64,000 nt of DNA. Origin: CAKZSB01 sp964573105. GTDB taxonomy: Bacteria > Pseudomonadota > Gammaproteobacteria > Granulosicoccales > Granulosicoccaceae. Of this stretch, positions 53,422 to 62,398 are shown in pieces. The stretch covers positions 5,717-69,716 of the forward strand of contig CAZNIS010000028.1 of the NCBI GenBank assembly GCA_964573105.1. Reading direction: 5' to 3'. A program made the translations under genes and the position numbers. The notes under the pieces were generated by a model. It had not been told where the DNA came from. It saw only the letters and a list, made by a program, of their open reading frames with translations, and searched no databases. Position 1 is the first letter of the stretch, and the number at the start of each line of letters is the position of its first letter.

Positions 53422-55100
53422 GCGTTATCCTCTGGGTCAGCGACCCATTCCTTGACGACGCGGGCGATGCGCTTGGGATCATTAGCCGCCATCGACCGCG
53501 CCATCAAGAGAATGTCTCCATAGCTGTCGTCGGGCCCCTGCAACGTCGCGCGGGCCTCATCCGACAGCGATAACTTATCGCCACCACCCTCGGCTGTGGG
53601 GTCTTCATCGCCAGCGGCGGCAGCAGCCCCCTCAGGCAAGGCGGCAACGGTCGCAGGCGCACGCAGTACCTTCAGTGCGGGACGAGCGACAAACAGCAAC
53701 AACAGCAGCAAACCAATGGCAACGACGACCTGGCGCGCGAGGCTCCAGACCCATGCCTGCTTCCAGATCGGCTCGGGCGGTATCGGCTCGATTTCCTCGG
53801 TCGGCTGGAAGGCGCGATTAAAGACCGTGACTGTGTCACCCCGCTCGGCGTCAAACCCGATCGCCTCTCTGACCAGCGAGGTGTATTGCTCGATATCTTC
53901 TGCGGTTGGCGCTGTCTCCACCACTTCACCGGCCTCGTTCACCGACGAGATGTTGTCGATGATCACCGCTGCGGACAAACGTTGTATCTGACCAGGCGCG
54001 CGGCGCGTATGCGTGATGGTTTTATCAAGCTCATAGTTGCGGGTGAGGTTGCGCGCCAGATCGGCTGGATTGGGTGGTTGCTCGCCTTCGGCCGGTGGCT
54101 CTTCTGCCACGCCTCCCTCCGGCGGCTGATTGGCCAGTGCGCCCGGCACACCGGTAGCAGCACCGCCGTTGGCACCGCCCTGATCGATGCGCTGTTCACT
54201 GCGAATATCAGCTTCGTCTCCGTCAAACGCTTCCTGCGTCTGTTCGTTGACTGAAAAATCTACCGCCGCGGTGACACGCGCACGCACTCGGCCGTTGCCT
54301 ACCAGCGGTGTGAGCAAATCCTCGATTCGCTCTGCATATAGTGATTCAAGACGCCGCGTATAGTCGAAGTGTTTTTCGGTGTTGCTGTCGATGGATTCAC
54401 TATCGCTGGATGAGAGCAACCGCCCCCATTGATCGACAACCGTGACGCCGCCGCTCTCCAGATACGGCACACTGGAGGCGACCAGACTGACGATCGCATT
54501 GACCTGCGAACGCTCGAGTACGCGCCCCGCCATCATCTTCACCATCACCGATGCACTGGTGGTGGGTTGATCGCGAATGAATACCGAGCGCTTGGGCAAC
54601 GCCAAATGCACGCGACAGGATTCGACATTGCGCATACCGGAAATAGTACGTGACAGTTCCGTCTCAAGTGCATGCTGATAACGCGCAGTCTCGATGAACT
54701 GACTGGTGCCGAGCGATTGTTCCTGCTGCAGCATCTCAAGCCCGACGGACCCGGTTGACATCATGCCACTGGCGGCAAGCTCCATCTGAAGGGTGCGTAC
54801 CTGATCGGCACTAACCAGCACCATACCGCTGTTGCGATCAATCTGAAAGGGCTCGTTCCGCGCCTGCAGAAAGGCCACCATTTCAGCCGAGTCACTCGTG
54901 CTGGCGCCCGGTAACAATGGCACCATATTGCCACGCGCAGACCACATCACCAGCGCGATCCCCAGCGCCAGCGCAGCCAGGCAGGAGATTATCGGCACCA
55001 GAAAGCGCGGATTTAACAGACTCTGCAGAACGTCCGCTGCGGTCGTAGTCTGGGTAACCGTGGCTGTTACTTCCGGTGTTGTTGCACCTACAGAATTCAT
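53418..55100 (-). CDS. fliF: Flagellar MS-ring protein FliF
   Basis: The 560-residue protein has two membrane helices (PIISCLAALALGIALVMWS and VWSLARQVVVAIGLLLLLLF) flanking the periplasmic ring-building motifs, including RYQHALETELSRTISGMRNV and ESCRVHLALPKRSVFIRDQP. A cytoplasmic FliG-binding tail (DDSYGDILLMARSMAANDPK) closes it. FliF is the base ring on which the motor assembles. It is 74 bp downstream of fliE. Confidence 0.96.
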   Translation of the reverse strand: MNSVGATTPEVTATVTQTTTAADVLQSLLNPRFLVPIISCLAALALGIALVMWSARGNMVPLLPGASTSDSAEMVAFLQARNEPFQIDRNSGMVLVSADQVRTLQMELAASGMMSTGSVGLEMLQQEQSLGTSQFIETARYQHALETELSRTISGMRNVESCRVHLALPKRSVFIRDQPTTSASVMVKMMAGRVLERSQVNAIVSLVASSVPYLESGGVTVVDQWGRLLSSSDSESIDSNTEKHFDYTRRLESLYAERIEDLLTPLVGNGRVRARVTAAVDFSVNEQTQEAFDGDEADIRSEQRIDQGGANGGAATGVPGALANQPPEGGVAEEPPAEGEQPPNPADLARNLTRNYELDKTITHTRRAPGQIQRLSAAVIIDNISSVNEAGEVVETAPTAEDIEQYTSLVREAIGFDAERGDTVTVFNRAFQPTEEIEPIPPEPIWKQAWVWSLARQVVVAIGLLLLLLFVARPALKVLRAPATVAALPEGAAAAAGDEDPTAEGGGDKLSLSDEARATLQGPDDSYGDILLMARSMAANDPKRIARVVKEWVADPEDNA

Positions 55101-55174
55101 TGTGTTGGGGCCACTCCTGGCTGGATGAAATTACTGCGCTGGATAGAATGGGTATCGATTAGACGCACGCTGTC

Positions 55175-55516
55175 TCACAGAGACATGCGCATGACTTCCT
55201 GATACGCCGATACAAACTTGTTGCGCACCTGACTGAGTGCTTCAAAGGAAATTCTCGCCTTTTGCATCTCAACCATTACCCGGGTAATTTCGATATCCTC
55301 ACCGCGTTCGAAATCCGCTGCGAGTTTTGCCGCCGCCTGCTGCCGGCCATTGACGTTTTGCAGCGCTTGTTGCATCACAGCCTTAAAGGGTTCGCCACCT
55401 TCGGCCGTTATGCTGGTTGTAGCGGTTGGATTGTTAGTAACCGCACCGGAGGCCGCCTGGGCCGCCATATCCCGCAAGCGGGAGAGCAGTACATCTGCGC
55501 TTATTGTGTTGTCCAT
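55175..55516 (-). CDS. fliE: Flagellar MS-ring/rod adaptor protein FliE
   Basis: From ATG 55516, preceded by GGAGAG, the 113-residue product ends FEALSQVRNKFVSAYQEVMRMSL, the FliE hallmark. FliE joins the MS ring to the rod, normally touching FlgB and FlgC. It is the first gene of the large minus-strand operon and has a strong sigma-54 promoter. The frame is open to 55552 but only the 55516 start has a ribosome site. Confidence 0.95.
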   Translation of the reverse strand: MDNTISADVLLSRLRDMAAQAASGAVTNNPTATTSITAEGGEPFKAVMQQALQNVNGRQQAAAKLAADFERGEDIEITRVMVEMQKARISFEALSQVRNKFVSAYQEVMRMSL

Positions 55517-55564
55517 AAATTCTCTCCGATAACCCTGGCCTGATATCGACACTGTCGCAGAAAC

Positions 55565-55580
55565 GGCAAATTCCGTGCCT
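55565..55580 (-). promoter_or_regulatory. Sigma-54 promoter of fliE operon
   Basis: On the minus strand AGGCAC-GGAAT-TTGCC matches the consensus TGGCAC-N5-TTGCA in all core positions, with GG and GC 10 bp apart. The predicted transcript starts about 38 nt before the fliE ATG. This implies an RpoN-dependent FleQ/FlrA-type hierarchy. Confidence 0.8.
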
Positions 55581-56130
55581 CGATCACACTTTCATGTGGA
55601 GTGGTAGAAGCCTTGGGCGCGACCTGCGATACACACCTTCAAGTGTCTGTTTTAAACGTCTTTCGCCTCCCTTTTGCGTCAGAACTCTGACCCGATTCCA
55701 GAACTACGCGTAATCGGGAGCGCTATAAACTGTCAGGTTTTGCTGCCCGATGCCGATATCCCGCCAACGCAACAATCGCACGACGGCCAATGAAACTGGA
55801 ACTCATAGCCGATCAACTGAGCGGGCATAGAAAGGTACGCTGTGAAAAATTCGACAACCTCGACAGCAACCTGACCCTCGTTGCAGTCGAGGCAAACAAC
55901 AACAATCCGTGGGTGGGTAAATACGACAGACGAAAGTCCATCCGCAACGAAAACGCCTGCGACGACATCACCAGAGCGACCTTTAGCCTGAAGGACTGAT
56001 CCAGACCCCACGCCTCGGAAAACTCCAATGGGGCAGCTCGCCCGAGCGCAGGCAACAACTGCATAAGACGTGACTCGATACAAGGCGTCTATATTGCTTT
56101 GCTATCATCAACACGGACACGGATGACAGC
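55581..56130. other. Intergenic region between divergent fliE and maf-like genes
   Basis: About 550 bp contain upstream control sequence for fliE and the promoter of the glycosyltransferase gene. Frames seen on either strand (for example 55790-55999) have no ribosome site or family likeness. No RNA gene or terminator was recognised. Confidence 0.4.
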
Positions 56131-58383
56131 ATGCGTCAGGAAGATGCGGCGAGCAGCGCCATATTCACGACTAATCAGTTCGGTGATCGATACTTAAGCG
56201 ATCTGACACCCGCCAAAATGAGTGCCAGACCCTATGCAGATATCTGGCAATCTCGCTACGCGCCGCTGGAACTCTCGGCCGAGCAAACCTATATCGTACT
56301 CGGCACCGACTCCGGGTTACTGATCAAGGCGTTTGCAGCCAGCTACGCCGACAGCCCGCTAGCGCTGGTATTTATCGAACACGAAGACTACATCGACGCA
56401 ATCGCCGCCGAGTGTCGAACCGAACTCGAGTCGATGGAGTTCGTCAAACTGCTGACCGTCGAACAGCTGCGTGCCGAGCTGGAAGCTACCACCTTTGACA
56501 GCGCGCTGTTAACAGGACGGGCGGCGGCAATCAATTCGCTGAGCGCCGAGCTGGATCAGGCCGTCATCTACCGCTCGATCATTGAGCAAAGTGCTTTTCT
56601 GATCGATTCACGCCGCTGGCTGGTGGTTGGCATCACCCTGCGTCTGCCGTCACTGCAGCAGCGGTTGTTGAACATACCGGAGATGCGGGTGGCGGCCTCT
56701 GCCTTGTCAGGCAAACTGCAGGGCCACACGGTGGTGGTGATGGCAGCCGGCCCGTCGCTGGATGATCATCTGGACTGGGTGCAGGCCAATCGCGACAAGC
56801 TTGTTATTGTCAGTGTGTCGCGAATCTCCAGACGCCTGCTCGAAAAAGGCATTGTGCCCGATATCATCGCGACACTGGATCCCCACGAGATCTCTTTCGA
56901 AGTCAGCCGTGAAGCACTGAAATTCGAACCTTCACCGATACTTGCTTTCAGCGATCAGGCCGTCAATAAACTGGTGGGGCAATGGCCTGGTCCGAAAGTG
57001 TATCTGGGTTCCAGGCTGCCCTGGAAAGGGGAGGATTTTGAACTGTCGACCCAGGCGCAAACGGTATCCAACCTGGCGTTTGATATCGCCGCCTGCCTGA
57101 CGCCGAAGCAAATCATTCTGATGGGCCTGGACTTTTGTCTCGATGAAGCCGGGCACACCCACGCCATGGGCAACATGGAGCGCGACACCGGTGTGTCACT
57201 GCGCACCGACATGGAAGAGGTAACCACCTACGACGGCAGTATTCGACTGAGTTCGGTCGATTATCTTAATTCTGGCCTCGAGTTACAAAAGCAGATCGCC
57301 CGCACGGCAAACATCGCCGTCATCAATCCTTCACCGGGTGCCATGAAACTCGACGGTGTGCAATTCACCCCCCTGGCCCGCGTAACCACTGCCTCCGACG
57401 ACACAACGCAGCCGCTGGCAGCCCTGCGCACAGACATTACACAATCCGCATCAGCTGGTCAGTGGTTGAGCCAGGCGCACAGCGCCACCGCAAAATTCCT
57501 GCGCGAACTCGACGAACTCAGCAAGCTTGCCAGCGACGGCATTAAGTCAGTCAAAGCCATCACCAGCTCAAGCGGTGACATGCACAAACACCTGGCACGA
57601 CTCGACGCTATCGACAAGCGCATTCGCAATCGTTATCTACCACACCGTCGTTTTTGCCTGAACAATTGCAGCAACTTCTTCACCGACATCATCGATACCG
57701 GCGCCACCGTCAACGACGATCAAACCGAATCGTCTGTCGATAAGAGCCGCATGGTCTATCGCGCCTACAAAAAATGCGTCACCGTGGTTCGCCCCATGTT
57801 GATCGAATGTCGTGACAGACTCAAACTACGCCAGCATGAAACCGACGAACAGTGGCCCGAGGCATTGGCGGAAGAATTCCTGTCGCTCGGCCTGCCTGGC
57901 CGTATACTCAATTCCTCAGCCACCTTGCCCGCCAGTGTCATCGACGCTGCAAAGCAGTTGCAGCAAACTCAGGACACCCTGAAAACCGAGCGACTGCAAG
58001 GCGTATTGCAAAGCATGGAAGTCTCTGCAGACAGCCTGTTCCGCACCCTGACCGCCGCCTATCAACAAAAAAGCATCGACAAACTAACGCACTACAAAAA
58101 CGCCATCTCCAGGATGCAGGATTTCGATCAAAGCCACCTCTTTCTGAGCCTTGCCAACGCCTACCTACACGAAGTGACCAACGATGAGCAGGCCGCACTC
58201 AGCCACTACATGGATATTGTAGAGATGGGAGAAAACCCGTTGCTCGAAGAAGCGCTTAATCGAATCGCCTTTTTGTCCATCCGCATCGGAGATCAGCAGA
58301 CCGCTGCCCAGGCACTAACGGTATTGTGCAAGGTGAATCCCAGTTACAAAACCGCGCTGGATCAGCTGGAAGCGGCGGCGTGA
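56131..58383 (+). CDS. Maf-type flagellin glycosyltransferase (DUF115/MptE-like)
   Basis: The 750-residue protein has the central MptE-like/DUF115 domain of motility accessory factors: VVMAAGPSLDDHLDWVQANR, then ISRRLLEKGIVPDIIATLDP, and LGSRLPWKGEDFELS followed by KQIILMGLDFCLDEAGHTHA. Maf enzymes transfer nonulosonic (pseudaminic or legionaminic-type) acids to flagellin Ser/Thr in the cytoplasm before export. A variable N-terminal part and a helical C-terminal TPR-like region flank the domain. Divergent from fliE, with three flagellins encoded 23-27 kb away, it is the obvious flagellin modifier. No sugar-biosynthesis genes are in the window. Confidence 0.87.
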   Translation: MRQEDAASSAIFTTNQFGDRYLSDLTPAKMSARPYADIWQSRYAPLELSAEQTYIVLGTDSGLLIKAFAASYADSPLALVFIEHEDYIDAIAAECRTELESMEFVKLLTVEQLRAELEATTFDSALLTGRAAAINSLSAELDQAVIYRSIIEQSAFLIDSRRWLVVGITLRLPSLQQRLLNIPEMRVAASALSGKLQGHTVVVMAAGPSLDDHLDWVQANRDKLVIVSVSRISRRLLEKGIVPDIIATLDPHEISFEVSREALKFEPSPILAFSDQAVNKLVGQWPGPKVYLGSRLPWKGEDFELSTQAQTVSNLAFDIAACLTPKQIILMGLDFCLDEAGHTHAMGNMERDTGVSLRTDMEEVTTYDGSIRLSSVDYLNSGLELQKQIARTANIAVINPSPGAMKLDGVQFTPLARVTTASDDTTQPLAALRTDITQSASAGQWLSQAHSATAKFLRELDELSKLASDGIKSVKAITSSSGDMHKHLARLDAIDKRIRNRYLPHRRFCLNNCSNFFTDIIDTGATVNDDQTESSVDKSRMVYRAYKKCVTVVRPMLIECRDRLKLRQHETDEQWPEALAEEFLSLGLPGRILNSSATLPASVIDAAKQLQQTQDTLKTERLQGVLQSMEVSADSLFRTLTAAYQQKSIDKLTHYKNAISRMQDFDQSHLFLSLANAYLHEVTNDEQAALSHYMDIVEMGENPLLEEALNRIAFLSIRIGDQQTAAQALTVLCKVNPSYKTALDQLEAAA

Positions 58384-58422
58384 TCGGGCCTCGGCATCAC
58401 TGGCGACTGTGGTGCCGCGTCT

Positions 58423-58743
58423 CTACAGTTTGGGATCAGGATCGGCGGTGTTCTCGCCGCCTTCCTGCAACAGTAGATAGTTCATGGTCGAAGCCGCGTG
58501 GCGGAACTTCATCGCCTCCTGGTAGTCGGGATCGTTAAACCAGGCTTCGACATCCGCCTTGCTCGGAAACTCCAGAATCACCAACCGTCCATCGTAGTCC
58601 TTGCCTTCCACACAGGTGAAAGCTTCGCCGCGGGTTAAAAACCGGCCACCGTATTTCTTGACTATCGGTGGCGTGCGATCGGTGTATTGACGATAGGTTT
58701 CCGGATCGTTGATCGTCATCATTGAAACGACATAGGCTGGCAT
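58423..58743 (-). CDS. DUF1330 family protein
   Basis: The 106-residue protein has the DUF1330 ferredoxin-like (dimeric alpha-beta barrel) pattern: MPAYVVSMMTINDPETYRQY, GGRFLTRGEAFTCVEG, RLVILEFPSKADVEAWFNDP and YQEAMKFRHAAS. The function of this family is unknown. GGAG lies 7 bp before the ATG. It is downstream of a leucine-dehydrogenase-like gene on the same strand (60 bp gap) and converges with the maf-like gene. Confidence 0.88.
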   Translation of the reverse strand: MPAYVVSMMTINDPETYRQYTDRTPPIVKKYGGRFLTRGEAFTCVEGKDYDGRLVILEFPSKADVEAWFNDPDYQEAMKFRHAASTMNYLLLQEGGENTADPDPKL

Positions 58744-58802
58744 GGTGTGCTCCTGAATAGAGGCGCCCGGCTCGGGTGCGTCGCGATGGTATCGGGTACA
58801 AT

Positions 58803-59849
58803 TTATTGCCTGGCCGCGTTGATACGGGCCAGCGCCATTTGATCTGCAATCTGCGAAGATGGCAGATTGCTGCGGTCGGCTTCTTCGAGAATTGACAGTA
58901 TCGTGTCGTAGAGGCCGAGTATGTTCCTGTTAGAAGCCTCACGCGACGGCGTTGAGAATATCACCGTCGAGGCCCCCATCATGCCACCGGCATTGACGAC
59001 ATAGTCGGGCACATAGGCAACGCCTCGCTTGCGAATTGCATAGCCGTGTCGTGGCTCTGCCAGTTGATTGTTGGCCACACCGCATATCGCCCGGGCCTTG
59101 ATTTCGGGCAGCGTTTGGTCATTAATGCTGGCACCCATCGCACAGGGGGCAAGGATGTCCACGTCTTGTGCGTGTATCTCGTCAGGGTGTACGGCTTTGG
59201 CATCAAATCGCTCGACGATTGATCGCACTGCCGCTTCGTTGGTGTCAGCAATCACAAGCTTTGCACCGGCCTCATGCAGTTGTCTGCAGATGTCACCGCC
59301 GGTCTGACCAACACCCTGCACGGCAACGCGCAAGCCATTCACATCATCGCGCCCCCAAACATGTTTCGCCACACTGCGCATACCGGTGAAACCACCCAGC
59401 GCTGTGAACAGCGATGGATTAAAACCGACTTCGTACTGAGAGGCGCGGGCGAAAATAAAATCGCAGTTCTCTGCCAGTATATCTGCATCTTCCGGCCCGA
59501 CACCGACATCAATCGCAGTCCAGTACTGGCCATTGAGCCGCTGGACGTAGCGGGAAAATGCTCGTAGAAGATCCGCTTTGTCTGGCCGTGCCGGATCGGC
59601 AATGATCACCGATTTACCGCCACCCAGCGGCAGCCCGGCAATTGAGTTTTTAAAACTCATCCCCTGCGACAGCCGCAACACATCGTTAAGGGCCAGCTCC
59701 TCACTGGCGTAGGGATACATCCTGCAACCACCAGCGGCCGGCCCCAGCGCCGTCGAGTGAATAGCGATGATCCCTTTCAGACCGATTGCCGGGTCATGGC
59801 AGAACAACACCTGCTCGTGATTGAACTCCGGGTGAGAAAAGATTGACAT
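58803..59849 (-). CDS. Leucine/valine dehydrogenase-like Glu/Leu/Phe/Val dehydrogenase
   Basis: The 348-residue enzyme fits NAD-dependent branched-chain amino acid dehydrogenases, which reversibly deaminate leucine, valine or similar to 2-oxo acids. Catalytic residues match LeuDH numbering closely: K67 (MSFKNS), K79 (PLGGGKSV) and D114 (TAIDVGVGPEDAD). The NAD motif is GVGQTGG. GGAG precedes the ATG. It is divergent from an Lrp/AsnC regulator gene 127 bp away, which probably controls it in response to amino acids. Substrate (Leu, Val or Phe) cannot be fixed by reading. Confidence 0.9.
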   Translation of the reverse strand: MSIFSHPEFNHEQVLFCHDPAIGLKGIIAIHSTALGPAAGGCRMYPYASEELALNDVLRLSQGMSFKNSIAGLPLGGGKSVIIADPARPDKADLLRAFSRYVQRLNGQYWTAIDVGVGPEDADILAENCDFIFARASQYEVGFNPSLFTALGGFTGMRSVAKHVWGRDDVNGLRVAVQGVGQTGGDICRQLHEAGAKLVIADTNEAAVRSIVERFDAKAVHPDEIHAQDVDILAPCAMGASINDQTLPEIKARAICGVANNQLAEPRHGYAIRKRGVAYVPDYVVNAGGMMGASTVIFSTPSREASNRNILGLYDTILSILEEADRSNLPSSQIADQMALARINAARQ

Positions 59850-59976
59850 TGGATCTCCACAGTGCCGTTACAGCGGCCAATATAACCTTTTGCGGATAGC
59901 CAAAAAATGCAAATAAGCACCTATCCACTGTGATTAAATAGCGATATCCACCAATATTGATCATTTATTTGTGAAT

Positions 59977-60444
59977 ATGTCCAACATCACACTAGACGCG
60001 ATCGACAGGAACATTCTCAATGTCCTTCAGACAGATGGCCGGATTTCCAATCTGGACCTGGCCGAGCGCGTCGGCCTCTCGCCCACGCCCTGCAGTCGAC
60101 GGGTAAAACGGCTTGAAGAATCCGGCGTCATCTCGGGATACACAGCACGCGTTGATCCGGCAGCACTTGAGCAGGCGATCAGCGTCATGATCACTGTGCG
60201 GCTATCGCAACAAAGCCCGGCAGATATCGAAAGCTTCATCACCACCGTGCACAGCCTGCCGGAAATCACCGAATGCGTGCTGGTCACCGGCAACCTTGAC
60301 TACGTATTGCGGGTAAGGGCTCGTGATGTCGAGGCGCTCAAAGACTTCGTACTGACGAAACTCAAGGCCATCCCCAGCCTGTCGGAGACCACCACGATGC
60401 TGATCTTTGAAACGGTAAAATCCACCGAGTTTGCGTTGCCTTGA
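59977..60444 (+). CDS. Lrp/AsnC family transcriptional regulator
   Basis: The protein has an N-terminal winged helix (LDAIDRNILNVLQTDGRISN, then LAERVGLSPTPCSRRVKRLE) and a C-terminal RAM ligand-binding domain (VMITVRLSQQSPADIESFIT; ECVLVTGNLDYVLRVRARDV). It is the size of Lrp (155-157 residues). It is probably an amino-acid-responsive regulator of the divergent leucine-dehydrogenase-like gene. ATG 59977 is preferred to GTG 59971; neither has a clear ribosome site. Confidence 0.92.
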   Translation: MSNITLDAIDRNILNVLQTDGRISNLDLAERVGLSPTPCSRRVKRLEESGVISGYTARVDPAALEQAISVMITVRLSQQSPADIESFITTVHSLPEITECVLVTGNLDYVLRVRARDVEALKDFVLTKLKAIPSLSETTTMLIFETVKSTEFALP

Positions 60445-60493
60445 ACAAACAGGTCTGCTATTTGGGGAAGTACCGGTTGCCGCAGGCAATTGA

Positions 60494-61144
60494 CTAGACT
60501 TCACGCCATCCGGGGCTCACCTGATCCAGACGCGATTCCAGTTCCGCAATCCGCGAATCACGCCGACCAATCTCAAGCGCCAGCACCTCGTCAATTTCGC
60601 GCCGGGTATATCGTTGTGTAATATATTTCGGGCAATTCCAGTCAATCGCCACAAGGTCGATGGTGACGAGTCGCTCCGGCAATGGCCCTTCAGCCTGGCG
60701 CAGTTTTTCACATAAGGCTTCATCATCACCGGCCTCCACAACCGTCGCGTGACCGATCATTTTAAGCCTTGCCTGTCTTGGATAATCCATCAATATAAGC
60801 GACACACGATCACTGGTTTTCAGGTTTCCCTTGCTTATAAACTGCTTGTTGCCCACGTAGTCTGCAAACCCGATCTGCCGGGAGCCTGTCATTTTCAGAA
60901 ATCCCGCCGGCCCACCTCGATGCTGAACGTAGGGCCAGCCAGATTCTGATACGGTCGCCATATAAAAACTGTCACGCGTTTCTATAAAATCCCTGGTGTC
61001 ACCATCAATTGGGCCACGCAGTCTGGTTGCATATATCTTCTCAAAAACCTCTCCCCGGTTTACCCGATCCTGCTCTGCCCGGACGTGCGGGGTGAACATA
61101 TGCTCGGCATAGCTATCCAGTTGACCTTGTTCATTGTTGTTCAT
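60494..61144 (-). CDS. PNPOx-like FMN-binding split-barrel protein
   Basis: The product (216 residues from ATG 61144, GGAG 6 bp upstream) has the pyridoxamine-phosphate-oxidase-like split barrel: ETRDSFYMATVSESGWPYVQ, HRGGPAGFLKM, GFADYVGNKQFISKGNL and RVSLILMDYPRQARLKMIGH. The C-terminus holds a coiled coil (RRDSRIAELESRLDQV). Such proteins bind FMN or F420-like flavins; the reaction here is unknown. A GTG at 61156 is an in-frame alternative. It converges with the Lrp gene. Confidence 0.87.
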   Translation of the reverse strand: MNNNEQGQLDSYAEHMFTPHVRAEQDRVNRGEVFEKIYATRLRGPIDGDTRDFIETRDSFYMATVSESGWPYVQHRGGPAGFLKMTGSRQIGFADYVGNKQFISKGNLKTSDRVSLILMDYPRQARLKMIGHATVVEAGDDEALCEKLRQAEGPLPERLVTIDLVAIDWNCPKYITQRYTRREIDEVLALEIGRRDSRIAELESRLDQVSPGWREV

Positions 61145-61296
61145 TGCCTGCTCCACACTTGTATAACGCTTAAATTCTGTACCTGAAGTAAAAGGTGATT
61201 AATTGAGCGACATCGTCACTTACGCCTGACTAAGAGACAAAGCAGCGACCCGTACCGAGCCGCTGCATTGCACCCAGGTACACCTGGATCTGACCG

Positions 61297-62247
61297 CTAC
61301 AGCGTGCGTAGAAATCGCTTTATCCGTGCAGACATCTCATGCAGGTGAGTTTCGAGGGGCCAGTGTCCGGCATCCAGAAATTCAACCTTTGCATCTGGCA
61401 CATCTCTTTTGAACGCCTCGGCGCCCGCAGGTATAAAGAACGGATCGTTTTTGCCCCACAGTGCCAGCAGCGGCGGCTGATGTTCGCGCAGGTACGCCTG
61501 CCACTTGGGGTAGGCTTTGACATTCGACTCATAGCTTTTGAAAAGATCAAGCTGGATCTCGTGATCCTTATCTATGTTGGCCTGATCGTGTGCGATCGAA
61601 TCCGGGCTAATCAGATGAATGCGGTCGTCCGGCACACCCGTCATATACTGCCACGCAGTCGTGTCTTTGGTGAGAAATGCCCGCAACGCATCGCGATTCT
61701 CTTTTGTATCCTCATTCCAGTAGGCGGCAATCGTGTCAAACGCGGGCGACACTCCATCCAGATAGGCGTTACCATTTTGAGTGATGACACCGGTCACTCG
61801 CTCAGGGTGTGACAAGGCAAGACGGAAACCGACCGGCGCACCATAATCAAACACGTACATCGCGTACTGTTCAAGCTCCAGAGCCTCGGTGAATTCCTCG
61901 ATCGTACTGGCGAGATTGTCGAAGGTATAATCGAACTCCCCTCTCGGCGGCGCTACCGTGTTGCCGAAACCTGGAAAGTCCGGTGCGATCACCCGGTATT
62001 CATCCGCAAGCAGTGGCATCAGCTCGCGAAATTGATGACTCGACGACGGAAAACCGTGCAGCAACAGCACCGCCGGTGCATCCTGCTTGCCCGCCTCCCG
62101 GTAGAAAACCTCGACCTCTCCGACTGTCTCGGTCAGATAACGCGTCTGAGTTTGCACACTGGCGGCACTGCTTACTGCCGCTGATGACAAGCTGGCCGCC
62201 AGGGCTAAGGACAGTGCAGCGACAACACGGCGAATCGGTTTTTTCAT
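61297..62247 (-). CDS. Exported alpha/beta hydrolase, epoxide-hydrolase/dehalogenase-like
   Basis: The 316-residue enzyme has a signal peptide (ALSLALAASLSSAAVSSAAS), oxyanion motif HGFP (64-67), nucleophile D134 in VFDYGAPVG, D268 in WGKNDPFF and H295 in DAGHWPLE. An aspartate rather than serine nucleophile places it with epoxide hydrolases and haloalkane dehalogenases. The substrate is unknown. AAGGGGAA precedes the ATG. It diverges from a LysR regulator gene 151 bp away. Confidence 0.88.
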   Translation of the reverse strand: MKKPIRRVVAALSLALAASLSSAAVSSAASVQTQTRYLTETVGEVEVFYREAGKQDAPAVLLLHGFPSSSHQFRELMPLLADEYRVIAPDFPGFGNTVAPPRGEFDYTFDNLASTIEEFTEALELEQYAMYVFDYGAPVGFRLALSHPERVTGVITQNGNAYLDGVSPAFDTIAAYWNEDTKENRDALRAFLTKDTTAWQYMTGVPDDRIHLISPDSIAHDQANIDKDHEIQLDLFKSYESNVKAYPKWQAYLREHQPPLLALWGKNDPFFIPAGAEAFKRDVPDAKVEFLDAGHWPLETHLHEMSARIKRFLRTL

Positions 62248-62398
62248 TGGATATTCCCCTTATTCAACAGAAACTGAAAGTCATTAAATGGCTGAATGTC
62301 ACCGGTGTTCCGGTGCACAGGTGTAATTATCGTTATTTCCACAGTAGAATGAATAGCCATCTAAATTAAGATATAATTCCTATTTCTGGAATAATGAA

